Source of the DNA: Mactromeris polynyma
Taxonomy: Eukaryota > Mollusca > Bivalvia > Venerida > Mactridae
Assembly (NCBI GenBank): GCA_032209605.1
Contig: JASFXZ010000003.1
Location: forward strand, 10,790,807 to 10,854,806
Direction of reading: 5' to 3'
Length of the DNA stretch: 64,000 bases
Numbering within the stretch: the stretch's first letter is position 1; each line of letters begins with the position of its first letter. The position numbers and the translations under genes are program-made. The notes under the pieces are model-generated. The model searched no databases. It had not been told where the DNA came from and saw only the letters and a list, made by a program, of their open reading frames with translations. Below, in pieces: positions 11,401 to 22,174 of the stretch.

Positions 11401-13115
11401 TTAAGTCGGAAGAGTGACGTCCCTTTAAAATCAGGGGAGGACACTCAGAAAACTTTAATTTAAGCAGACAGAGTGACGTCCCTTTATAATCAGGGGAGGA
11501 CACTCTGAAAAACTTAAATTTAAGTCGGAAGAGTGACGTCCCTTTATAATCAGGGGAGGAAACTCTGAAAAACGTAAATTTAAGTCGGAAGAGTGACGTC
11601 CCTTTATAATCAGGGGAGGACACTCTGAAAAACTTTAATTTAAGCAGGAAGAGTGACGTCCCTTTAATATCAGGGGAGGAAACTCTGAAAACTTAAATTT
11701 AAGCCGGAAGAGTGACGTCCCTTTATAATCAGGGGAGGAAACTCTGAAAACTTAAATTTAAGTCGGAAGAGTGACGTCCCTTTATAATCAGGGGAGGACA
11801 CTCTGAAAAACTTAAATTTAAGCAGACAGAGTGACGTCCCTTTATAATCAGGGGAGGACACTCTGAAAAACTTAAATTTAAGCAGACAGAGTGACGTCCC
11901 TTTATAATCAGGGGAGGAAACTCTGAAAAACTTAAATTTAAGTCGGAAGAGTGACGTCCCTTTAAAATCAGGGGAGGAAACTCTGAAAAACTTAAATTTA
12001 AGTCGGAAGAGTGACGTCCCTTTAAAATCAGGGGAGGACACTCAGAAAACTTTAATATAAGCAGACAGAGTGACGTCCCTTTATAATCAGGGGAGGACAC
12101 TCTGAAAAACTTAAATTTATGCAGGAAGAGTGACGTCCCTTTATAATCAGGGGAGGAAACTCTAAAAACTTAAATTTAAGTCGGAAGAGTGACGTCCCTT
12201 TGTAGTCAGGGGAGGAAACTCTGAAAATCTTAAATTTAAGTCGGAAGAGTGACGTCCCTTTAAAATCAGGGGAGGAAACTCTGAAAAACTTAAATTAAGT
12301 CGGAAGAGTGACGTCCCTTTAAAATCAGGGGAGGACACTCGGAAAACTTTAATTTAAGCAGACAGAGTGACGTCCCTTTATGATCAGGGGAGGACACTCT
12401 GAAAAACTTAAATTTATGCAGGAAGAGTGACGTCCCTTTATAATCAGGGGAGGACACTCTGAAAAACTTAAATTTAAGCAGACAGAGTGACGTCCCTTTA
12501 TAATCAGGGGAGGACACTCTGAAAAACTTAAATTTAAGCAGACAGAGTGACGTCCCTTTATAATCAGGGGAGGACACTCTGAACAACTTGAATTTAAGCA
12601 GGAAGAGTGACGTCCCTTTATAATCAGGGGAGGAAACTCTGAAAAACTTAAATTTAAGTCGGAAGAGTGACGTCCCTTTAAAATCAGGGGAGGACACTCA
12701 GAAAACTTTAATTTAAGCAGACAGAGTGACGTCCCTTTATAATCAGGGGAGGACACTCTGAAAAACTTAAATTTAAGTCGGAAGAGTGACGTTCCTTTAT
12801 AATCAGGGGAGGAAACTCTGAAAAACGTAAATTTAAGTCGGAAGAGTGACGTCCCTTTATAATCAGGGGAGGACACTCTGAAAAACTTTAATTTAAGCAG
12901 GAAGAGTGACGTCCCTTTAATATCAGGGGAGGAAACTCTGAAAACTTAAATTTAAGCCGGAAGAGTGACGTCCCTTTATAATCAGGGGAGGAAACTCTGA
13001 AAACTTAAATTTAAGTCGGAAGAGTGACGTCCCTTTATAATCAGGGGAGGACACTCTGAAAAACTTAAATTTAAGCAGACAGAGTGACGTCCCTTTATAA
13101 TCAGGGGAGGACACT
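5471..13115. repeat. 60-bp satellite array, about 127 copies
   Basis: The unit runs GAAAAACTTAAATTTAAG, TCGGAAGAGTGACGTCCC, TTTATAATCAGGGGAGGA, AACTCT. Occasional 59-bp units shift the phase. Recurrent variants are AGTCGGAAG versus AGCAGACAG or TGCAGGAAG, GGAAACTCT versus GGACACTCT, and TATAATCAG versus AAAATCAG. Variants are arranged in higher-order blocks (see findings). Each unit contains the perfect 14-bp palindrome ACTTAAATTTAAGT. Because 60 is a multiple of 3 and two minus-strand frames lack stops, long reading frames arise by chance; I do not treat them as genes. Confidence 0.97.
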
Positions 13116-14500
13116 ATAAAAACGGAGATAACCGAATATCGCAGGAATGTAATGAAAAATACCGGAAAATACCGGATATAACTTATAATTGCCGGAATTT
13201 AACGGAGATTTCAGACTCGGCGTATCATGACGGACGTATCATGACCGTGCAACCATATACACGTATCATGCGGTATTCGTCTCTATAAGAAACGAAAAGA
13301 AATAAGTCTACAAAGGCACTGATAAGCTCGACGGGTGCTCCTTATACAATTAATATAAGGAAACAAACGGAGCAAGATCCGCGCGAAGCAGAAATGAGCA
13401 ATACGCTTCATTGATACGTGAACAAATACCCTAACACACATATACGATTGCTTAATAACTATATAATGGCTTTCACAGAAATAGATCTGACGTGCATTTC
13501 TATGTCTATAAATTTAAATAAGCATTAAAAGCAATAGCGTGTCTGAGAAAAGTTGTCGTTTGAATTAAACAACTTGGTTTTTTATATTGCGTTAAAATCT
13601 ACAGCTTAATGAAATAGATATTAGCAAAAGTATAATACATTGCATCTAAGTTCAGGATTTTACGTCTCTACATTTAATGTGTGTGCCCCGGGGGCATACG
13701 CAAACTACACAAAACCTTTCTCTCTCCTATAACAATACACGTAACATAAACGTAATGGAAATATATTTCAGTACAGTCCAATTGTTTTCAAGCTGTTTGT
13801 TACACAATCGTTATTCTGGCATATTTTCCCATTGCAAATATTCTCCCCAAATTTAATGGGCATTTTTCTAAAGCCAATATCAAAAAACAAAAGATGAACA
13901 AAAAAAGATTAACATCATGTTTTTATAATGCGTCATGATCTGAAACATTTTTTTCAACCAGTTTTGGCAAGCTATGTTGCTTAATAGTGTACATCTAATT
14001 AATATGCAGAAGTCTGGGGCGACACTGTAAACATTCATTGCCTACATCAACTGTGTGTTTTAGTCTTTTTAGTCTTTTATGACCCAATTAGCATATTTAA
14101 TTGGATTTAAGACCAACAGTCTATCATATACATCTTAGTTCAATCACTGAGACGAATACGACCAGTCCCTTAGACAAATGCATACAAACATACGAGCGTC
14201 AATGCTTTCAAATCTTCCTTCCCTATAGACTCCCACCCATGGTATCTTGAAAGTTTTTTCAAACAGGCTTATAACGTATACTACACTCACTAGATGATCA
14301 TAACCTGTTTTATCCAGATTTTATGCTTGATGTTACAATTTTATACTGCATTGTTTACGTCAAGTTGACGTCATTATGTCATAATTTTATACTTTTATCT
14401 TGCAATGACACGCACCTGCTATAAAACATCCGAAAGGGAAGTCAGGCCGTACAAACAGATATATAGATACAATGCATCGTGGTCTACTTCAAAACTAAAG
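13116..14500. other. Non-array interior of the 11-kb element, with a dispersed repeat
   Basis: From about 13215 to 14080 this resembles 49446-50060: both contain CGTATCATGACCGTGC, a run of C and G near CCCCGGGGGCAT or CCCCCGGGGCAT, and similar AT-rich text in the same order. A second older repeat is thus nested between the satellite and the right arm. No gene is seen. Confidence 0.6.
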
Positions 14501-15173
14501 TCAATGCTAGCTCTGGGTTCGCTACAAGGTATTTTCAAAGTTTTAGAAAATTCGAATAACGATGTACGAGCTAGCTCGTTATTCATCTCCAGATATGTAT
14601 TCACCGCGGTCAAGTTCGAATTTTGATGTCAGTGCTAGCTCTGGATTCGCTACTAGGTATGTATTCAAATACAATGTATGTAGAAAACTCGATTAACGAT
14701 GTACGTGCTGGCTCGTTATACAACTCCAGATATGTATTCGCCGCCGTCAAGTTCGAATGTTGATGTCGGTACTAGCTCTGGGTTCGCCAATAGGTATGTA
14801 TTCAAATATTTAGGAAACTCTAAGTACGATGTACGAGCTGGCTCGCTATTTATATGTATTCGTCGCGGCCAAATTCGAATGTTGATGTCAGTGCTAGCTC
14901 TGGATTCGCTACTAGATCTGTATTCAAATATGTAGAAAACTCGATTAACGATGTACGAGCTGGCTCGTTATTCGTCTCCAGATAATATATGTCTTCGCCG
15001 CGGACCCATTTCGAATGTTGATGTCAGTGCTAGCTCTGAGTTCGGCTTTAAGATATGTATTGAAAAATATAATATAAGTCGAATAACCATGTCAGTGCTG
15101 GCTCTGTATTCAATCTGGGTCGGTATTCAATGTTGATGTACGGTGAACGATTGCCGCGCCAACTTCACTCAAA
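14501..15173. repeat. Right terminal inverted repeat of the 11-kb element
   Basis: About five subunits are reverse complements of the left arm: GATGTCAGTGCTAGCTCT, CGATGTACGAGCTGGCTCG. The last 85 bp, containing CTCTGTATTCAATCTGGGTC, mirror 4171-4255. Confidence 0.9.
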
Positions 15174-15191
15174 TAAATGTGAGAACTATCT
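15174..15191. repeat. Target-site duplication (right copy) and end of the split family-C element
   Basis: TAAATGTGAGA at 15174-15184 repeats 4159-4169. ACTATCT at 15185-15191 completes the foldback element that begins at 3978. Confidence 0.88.
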
Positions 15192-15614
15192 CATGCGCTC
15201 CGGTTGCTTCCAAGCTAACATAGGGTATTGGCAGCTTACTTGTTATAACAATTTTAGCGTACGGTATACGAAAAAAAACCTCCGATATGAACCTCATTTG
15301 CTTGTACACGACTACATGTAATGACATTCGCGTGACTATCAGAATCATGTAATGCAAATTATCAGTTCATTCTGAAATATCAACAGAAAAGTCATTGCTC
15401 TTCTCTATGACGTCATAAATTACATGAAATCGATTGTGCCGACATGCGATGTATCTGGTTTTGTTTTGCCTACACATCTACAACATGCGAGCTTTACACA
15501 ATCCAAAGATTCTATATGTTTGTTGTTTCATCGGGTTTAACGCCGTTTCTCAACGATATTTCAGTTATATACGGCGGCCGGTTCACCTTACCAGTTTTTC
15601 CTGGACTGAAATCT

Positions 15615-15788
15615 AACCAGTACTAACTTACCCTTCCACAAGGAGCCGGCAACTTCTCCACATGAGGAGGAAAATCGACATTTTTTTGTCAAATTTTCAT
15701 GGAAGGGTATGACCTGACGCGACCGGGAATGGAACCCGGATCGCCGGGTTACAAGTCCAGCGCACTAACCACTGGACCACGACCGCGA
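15615..15788 (-). mobile_element. tRNA-derived SINE
   Basis: On the minus strand a tRNA-like head shows an A box (TGGTCCAGTGG) and a B box (GGTTCCATTCC), with TGT in the anticodon position. A non-tRNA body follows. The acceptor stem does not pair properly, so it is a SINE head and not a tRNA gene. Confidence 0.7.
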
Positions 15789-15977
15789 CAATGGTTCTAT
15801 AGGTCGGAGATAATTATATTTGTATTCCATAATCTGCTTTAAATTTATTCATCTATTTATTTTAAAGCAAATTTAGTATGCAGTCTAATCCCACAGGACT
15901 CGTATAACACCACGCTAAATGACAGTAAGGATAATGAAATAGATTTGTTTTCTTGAAATAAGAATTGACTATCAAAA

Positions 15978-16132
15978 CAACCTCTCCAGAGCAACACACT
16001 TTGAAAGACGCAACATTTGTTTAGAGGTTGTTGCTATAAAGAGGTTAAACGGATTCTTACTGCAGGAAAATTGACACAATTGTTGACGAGAGGCTGTTGC
16101 TTAAGAGAGGGCCGCTTTGGAGAGGTTACAAT
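15978..16132. mobile_element. Foldback element, family D
   Basis: Starts AACCTCTCCAGAGCAACA and ends with the inverted GGCCGCTTTGGAGAGGTT. Interior phrases such as AGAGGTTGTTGCTATAAAG fit the family also seen near 50730, 52530 and 55690. Confidence 0.65.
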
Positions 16133-16199
16133 CGTGAATTCGTAAAGTTGAAATCGTGAATTCATGAAGTTGAATTTGAGAATTCATGAAGCCGAAATG

Positions 16200-18925
16200 T
16201 CACCACCAGGCTTTCGTACTAGTCAGTTCTTTTTTGTAATTTCTTAACTTACATAATTATATTGAGACATTACTCCTAAACTTATTTTCTATTTTGGAGA
16301 GAAAATAGTTTCAAATACGCCGATGAAATGATTTGTGATGTATTCATAGATTAGGTTCAACAATCAATTAATCAATCATTGTTTGACTCGTAAACGATTT
16401 TCATTACCTTAAATGAAAATATACCTAAATGAAGCCAGAACTTTTAATAATCCAAAACAGATTAGGAACAGTTTATTTTCATTTCTCAGTTCATGTAAAA
16501 CATGACAACATGAGTACATAATATACAAAATACTAATACAATGGTAAAGAGGAAGTTACAATAAAAAAATGAATGCATTATGTACAAGCAATACAATTGA
16601 ATATTGCATGATAAATATTCCGGGAGAAGGTATTTTTATTCTAATTTTGTTTAAAATATGTATACAAGAAAATATGTTATTTTCGGATTTTTTAAGTCTG
16701 GCAGTTATTTCAATTAACAAATAATTTCTTTAATGACCACACACAGTTTCCTAGTTTTTATTATGTTATTAAACGGCATTGGTCCATGAGTAATTGCAAT
16801 TTTAATATGTTAGGGCATATGTTTGTCGTGATAATTTGACTTAGGATAGTACATCCAAAGTCATCATCGTCCTTCACCTCTGATCCATGTAGGGAAGTTT
16901 GTCACCTGCCGTGCGTTCGGTTAAGGCTAACACTCGCACGAGTTAAGAAACTGTGCACGCATTGCCAAAAACCGAACGCACGGCTGCCTGAAGTAGAGCA
17001 TGGTGGTACTGGTTGGTAACCGAGAAGCACTGGTTAGGTCAACTAACCGCCGCGCATTACTGGAATACTGTTGACACAAACGGCGTCTAAATCCGACCCA
17101 ACAATCAAAACAGAGATGAGTTATCAGTGTAATATTAATGAATCTATTGATATAAACTCATAACGCAACCTTTGTTGTGCTGATTGGTGTATGAAACATA
17201 CACTTATTCGGTCTCGCATTAATTCTCGATCAATATTTTACGCATGTTTACCTAATGCGACACGCAATTTAGAATCCGATTATATATCTCACATTAACTA
17301 ATTAATTCCCTCAGCATTTGGTATTTAGCCAGCAAACTTAATTAATGAAATAATGTTTCTGTTATATATCACAATTTAGAATTTAAGTCAGGTTTAGGTA
17401 TTGAAAGTAGAATGAGAATATTCTTAAATGTGCTTTGAAATAATAATGATAATATTACTAATAATAAATTCTTTATTTTCAGAAGGTAACATATTAATTA
17501 AGGTTAACAATAAATTGTACATCTTTTTTCAATATTAACAAGATAAACACGCACTAACAAATAAGAGTTCATTGTGACACGCACAAACACGCAAGCATTC
17601 ACACACGCACACACAATAAAGTGTACAAGTACATTATGTATTTGCACCAGGATGTAAATGAGACTATTAAAAACTACAAAAGTTAAGATGATCTGAAATT
17701 TTCGTTTGTCAATTGTTTAAGAAAGTCAAATTTGTTCCTGGGAATAATTTCTGATTTTACAATGTGCAAAGTTTGCTCAACCAGAAACATTTGATGGCAG
17801 GGTTTTATTCCAATCCTTGTGTGATAATTATTTGTATAAGTTAACATCCAGGAGCCTTTGAACTGTATAATTGTACAGTTTTTCGAAGCATGGTTACACA
17901 CGGTCATTCCTAGTTCAAGATGACGTTGAAGTATGTCTTGTTTTCAAAAGCATCGGGAACCCTGAAGATCTAATACATATCTCTTATTTAAACGTATTTA
18001 TATCCTCCAAAGTCTCATGTTTACTTCAAAATATTGTGAAATGATTTTAAAGATGATTAAAAATCTTTCAAAATAGCCAATACAGCATGTTTTCATACAT
18101 AAGTAAATGTTAAATTAGATTGGAAGCATGAAATTCGAATTGTTTCTAAATAAATACATCATAATAACGATTTTTTAATATAATATAATGAGTTTACATA
18201 CTATTAAAACAATAGTCAATCAAGAGTAACTAGACCATAGATAAACTAGACTGAGTTTTATCATCCAACCATAGTCACCATAGTCACTATAGTTGCTGAT
18301 CGAACTGCTTCATAATCAACCGTAGTCACCATAGTCACCATATTTGTAGCCCCGCATACGTGTCTCTGTACTCCGACTCTTACACGCGTCTTCGTGTACA
18401 GCGACAGTATAGAGATGTGACGTCCGTGGCTGGACTACCATAGTTGGTATTCGAAGTGTCTCTACGTAAATAGATAATAATTATAAAATAATGGTGACAT
18501 GATACGAAATGGAATACATGATATCATGATACGCTCCCTGTCTGATTTTCTTTCATCTAAAAACGCACCTCTGACATAAATATGTGTGAAGGTGTAGTTC
18601 CAATACCTGGAGTATTGTGTGTGATAGTTTTGTACTGTGACCGATTATAACATAATTCGGTGGTCATGTATCGTTCACGATGGTCAGTAAGTGGTGAGGA
18701 CATATTTATTTCTCTAAGAAAAGCAAACTTGCAACTAAGAACTGCACATACCTACATCTCTCACCGGTAGTATTAATTATAAGAATGAACAATGTCATGT
18801 GACCGTCTTGTTTCACTGTTATTCTAATTCTGCAATTCTGGTCTTCGTGTTTAATTGTTGTGCCGGTCTGTTCCCCCCCCCCCCCAACCCATGCTTTAAG
18901 TTTTGTTTTGCACTCTTCATTTTTT
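16200..18925. other. Gene-poor AT-rich stretch
   Basis: I see no exon. Minor items are a short inverted repeat at 16908-16984 (GCCGTGCGTTCGGTT and its complement), CATAGTCAC repeats near 18268-18345, and one terminus (CATGATACGCTCCCTG, about 18528) of the element family at 48944-49457. Confidence 0.5.
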
Positions 18926-19260
18926 TCGGCGCAGTCGCTCTAACAATGGCTTTGCTATTTGCATATTAGTGTTGTGTAAACCAATCAAAGGTTACGTCCA
19001 CCACTAAAACAACTTCTGTTATACCGAACAACGTTTACAAGTAACCTTATCGCGGATTGGTTAACCTTGCGATGTGGGGAACGTTACCTTACCGAAATGC
19101 ACTGAATTTCGGTGAAATGACCGAAATCCGTTTTGAATCTGGAGTGACCAGCAATCGTAACATCTCAGCATTTTTATGTTGCTCAACATATCTTAACCCT
19201 TCAAATTGCGCCGACCATATTTTTTCAAGATACTTCTTTTTATATCTACTTCTAAAAAGG
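18926..19260 (+). repeat. Dispersed repeat, copy 1 of a 330-bp family
   Basis: Shares with 35587-35930, in the same orientation, TTTTCGGCGCAG, GCGGATTGGTTAACCTT, GTTACCTTACCGAAAT and ACCAGCAATCGTAACATC, with moderate divergence. Confidence 0.8.
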
Positions 19261-19334
19261 CAAATAAGTTGTTGACGTAAAAAGGCCGTTCGAGTGCTCT
19301 CCGAGTCTACAGTGACTGAGCGTATTAGTTTGTA

Positions 19335-19610
19335 AAAATGGTATCAAATAACCAAGTTATTTTGGTATATGACATAGGTTACGTTTTAGTTCAACGATGT
19401 CTCTTATACTATTCGTAGTACATGTCGCTTCTCTACATTTCTGAGAGAAAAAAATGTCACTTTTTTTTAATTTTCCTCATAATTGGATGTAAAAAATATT
19501 TTTAAAAACTGAAATTAATGTTGCCATTGACCAAACGTGTTGGTTGTTCAATGATTGCAAATATTTGCTAATAGTGTATATTCATAGACAAGTCTAATGT
19601 ATTGAATAAC
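19335..19610. repeat. Dispersed repeat, inverted relative to 26250-26510
   Basis: TTCAATGATTGCAAATAT, ATGTTGCCATTGAC and CTAATGTATTG appear here, and as reverse complements in the first long introns of the NWD1-like gene. Confidence 0.75.
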
Positions 19611-20090
19611 AAACGTCATCAATTACTTTATGATAAGGTCAATACTAAACAGAACTGGATTTATGATTTATGATAAATAATACTTTGTTCGTATTCACGC
19701 GGTATTGGGTATATCGAAAAACAAACATCCATTTTGACAAAACTGTCAAAATATCTGCATTTTATTAAACAATTATATAATTTCACGATTCAATTATGAG
19801 GTGTTAGTGTGACGATTTATAAACTTACGAACAGATCAATACTTGTTACATCATTGGTTCTATTCTGGCCTTCACTAATCTGCCATTTCCTGCAACGTTC
19901 ATTCGTTTTGGAATCAGTCAAGAGACTAAATGAACATCCTACCTGTTCCTAGGTTACCATGGCAACTTCAATACTCCACCACAGTCTATTATAACGCGAG
20001 AAATCATTCACATATAGGGATAAAAGCGAGAGAATAAATATATTTGCTTTCCAGTAGTGAACTAATCAGATTGGTGTGAGATATTTTTTC

Positions 20091-20182
20091 ATGACGGAAT
20101 GTATTCGAATTCGGATTTTTAGTGGGCAGACGACAGAAAACGGATCTGCTAACGGCAACATCAGACTTCAAACAGAGCCATG
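20091..20182 (+). other. Candidate upstream exon of the NWD1-like gene
   Basis: An ATG-initiated open stretch of 30 codons ends in CCATG before a good donor GTAAGT. Joined directly to the 22017 exon it creates TGA. Joined through 21503-21553 (AG upstream, GAG before GTAAGTGAC) it stays open. The acceptor of the middle piece is poor. Conserved NWD proteins start near the later ATG at 22069, so these may be 5' untranslated exons or not exons at all. Confidence 0.25.
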
Positions 20183-20784
20183 GTAAGTGATATTTGAGAT
20201 ACATCGCCACATTTTGTGTCGGAAACGATACGATTTTACATAACTTTCTAATAATGGAGATAAATAATTGGCAATGGGAGATTTTGCGAAAAAATTATTT
20301 TTGTACGGAATCATTTGCTTCGTTTCCTGAGTTCACTGTTGTTCCGTCACTAAAAAGCTATTATTAAACACCCGTGTTAATGACGTGTTAATGTATTAAT
20401 GATAAAAATTGCGTCTGAAACAGTGAGCATGATAGGCATATGTTTACAAGAGAAATTGTCATCTTCAGATGACGCTGTCACTGGCGAATGATTTATGAAT
20501 CGTTGTGATCATGACATGCAACCATGTTTACTATAGATTGTTACGTACATGTCGGTATACATACTTTATAACGACCATCAAGGAAATTTACTAATATACG
20601 TTTAACGTTTTATAGCCATTGTTAGTAGCCATTGAAAAAGACACGTGTGTTACATTTTATGATTTGTACTTATTTTTATATGTTTTCGGGTTCATTTATT
20701 TCGTTGTCAAGATTTTTTGGAAAATACATAAAATGTTCGTTTAAATAGTCAGAGAAATCTGAGTATTTCTATGAAAAATGATGG

Positions 20785-20931
20785 TATTTTTTCCTTTCTT
20801 TATTTCTTTATTTCTTTCTTTTTTCTATTTTTGATTTCTTTCTCTTTCCCTTTCTTTATTTCAGTCTTTTTTCTTTCTTTCTTTTTTTCTTTCTTTTTTT
20901 CTTTCTTTTTTTCTTTCTTTCATTCTTTATA
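20785..20931. repeat. Polypyrimidine (TTTCTTTC) tract
   Basis: About 145 bp of almost pure T and C on the + strand. Simple repeat. Confidence 0.9.
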
Positions 20932-22016
20932 TGTTCTACCAAAAAGCCTATAACCACAGGACAGGCCACACTCTTCATTTGAGGTCAGACAGAGTGATAA
21001 GGTGAGACCTCGGATGTGCGATTGACGTAGTAATTCTCAGACTTGTTATAGCAGAGTCATCACTTTTTATGTGCGATGATGTTAAATCTGTAGATGTTAA
21101 TGAATAAGTATAGGAATTGTAAACACTTATCGATCATATTTATAGAAAATTAACACTTACTATGTGTGCATTGTACATGTCACAATGGATTGTTGAGTAT
21201 GTGTGTTCATTTCGTGTCAGGATTGGATATTTCTCGTGTTTTAAGCAGCTGCCATTTGGACTTAGGGTGTTACCGCTGTCCGTCCATTCCAGCAAAAAAT
21301 GTTTTCCGATCAATAACTTGTTGAAAGGATGGACTCAAAATTCATATTGGGCGCATTGGATAAAAAAGTATAGGTTAAGTTCCATTTCGGTTACTTTCTA
21401 CCAAGTTTGTGGTAGTTGGAGCCCTTTCGCGACTTAAATCTTGATTTATAACACTTGAAAAGTCCATAACGGGGGCATCCGTGTCCTCGTGGACACATCC
21501 AGTTTACGCATAAAATTGCCAAACAAATATCTATTGATAGCAAGATTCTGGAGGTAAGTGACATATTCTTCTTTGCTCGTATTAACCATACATGTTACAA
21601 AGGTATTTTTTGTTAATTTTAGGAAATTTTCAAATTCGTGTATTTTTTATGATACTTGAAAAAAACTCAGAATTAATATTTTTAATGAAATTAACAAGAA
21701 TGTCTGTTTTTTTCGTTTTTTTTTAAAATTTGAATCGTTTATTTCAATAAAATCTAATGTACAATACAGAATATTTAGTCATATCAACAACATATAATAA
21801 TTTTAACAATTTTTAGAAATATGATATTTCGTACCATGAAGTAATTCTATGTAAGAATGTAGGTGAAATGTTTCAAATAATAACATCGAATATGATTATC
21901 GTTTACGAAACGATAGTAATAGAATAACAAGTACGTTTCTTACACTGTGATCTCCGAACCCTTTATGATCGATAGAAAAAAAGATTTGTTGAACAATTGC
22001 ATTTTTGTTATTACAG

Positions 22017-22174
22017 AATTGATATTGGTGTCAATCCGTTGCCACGACAACGCTTGCAGTTGTTCGAAATGATTGATCCAGGCGACTTTCAAAACATACT
22101 AACCGGGCAGCTTGGGTGTATACCTAAATTACCTCCAAATGTCGTCAAGATATTTATATGTGCCAATCCTGGGG
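22017..22174 (+). CDS. NWD1-like: NWD1-like exon 1: start codon and N-terminal domain
   Basis: Follows TTACAG; donor GTGAGT. The frame is open upstream of ATG 22069, so translation could begin in an earlier exon. MIDPGDF, LTGQLG and LPPNVVKIF are the typical opening of invertebrate NWD proteins. Confidence 0.8.

Larger units (their letters stand above)
4170..15173. mobile_element. Composite 11-kb non-autonomous element with long inverted repeats and a satellite core
   Basis: The ends are inverted: GTTGAGTGGAGTTGGC at 4170 corresponds to TTTGAGTGAAGTTGGC read inward from 15173. The next 0.5-0.7 kb on both sides is built of the same roughly 135-bp subunits (AGAGCTAGCACTGACATC, GAGCCAGCTCGTACAT) in opposite orientation. 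The termini are flanked by an 11-bp direct repeat, and the split family-C element confirms the insertion. Inside are a nested 815-bp element, a 7.6-kb 60-bp satellite and a 1.4-kb segment with another dispersed repeat. No transposase is readable, so it is non-autonomous. A 9-11 bp duplication with long inverted repeats is typical of Mutator-like (MULE) elements; that class assignment is inference. Confidence 0.85.

Noticed and set aside
5264..13114. Many long minus-strand reading frames (up to about 400 codons) of 20-residue repeats
   Set aside because: They follow from a 60-bp unit lacking stops in two frames; both frames are open at once, they break at each 59-bp unit, and there is no independent start or splice context.
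15717..15788. tRNA-Thr-like sequence on the minus strand
   Set aside because: A and B boxes are present, but the acceptor stem fails to pair and a SINE body follows.
20771..20953. 60-codon open frame rich in Phe and Ser
   Set aside because: It is the translation of a TTTC simple repeat.
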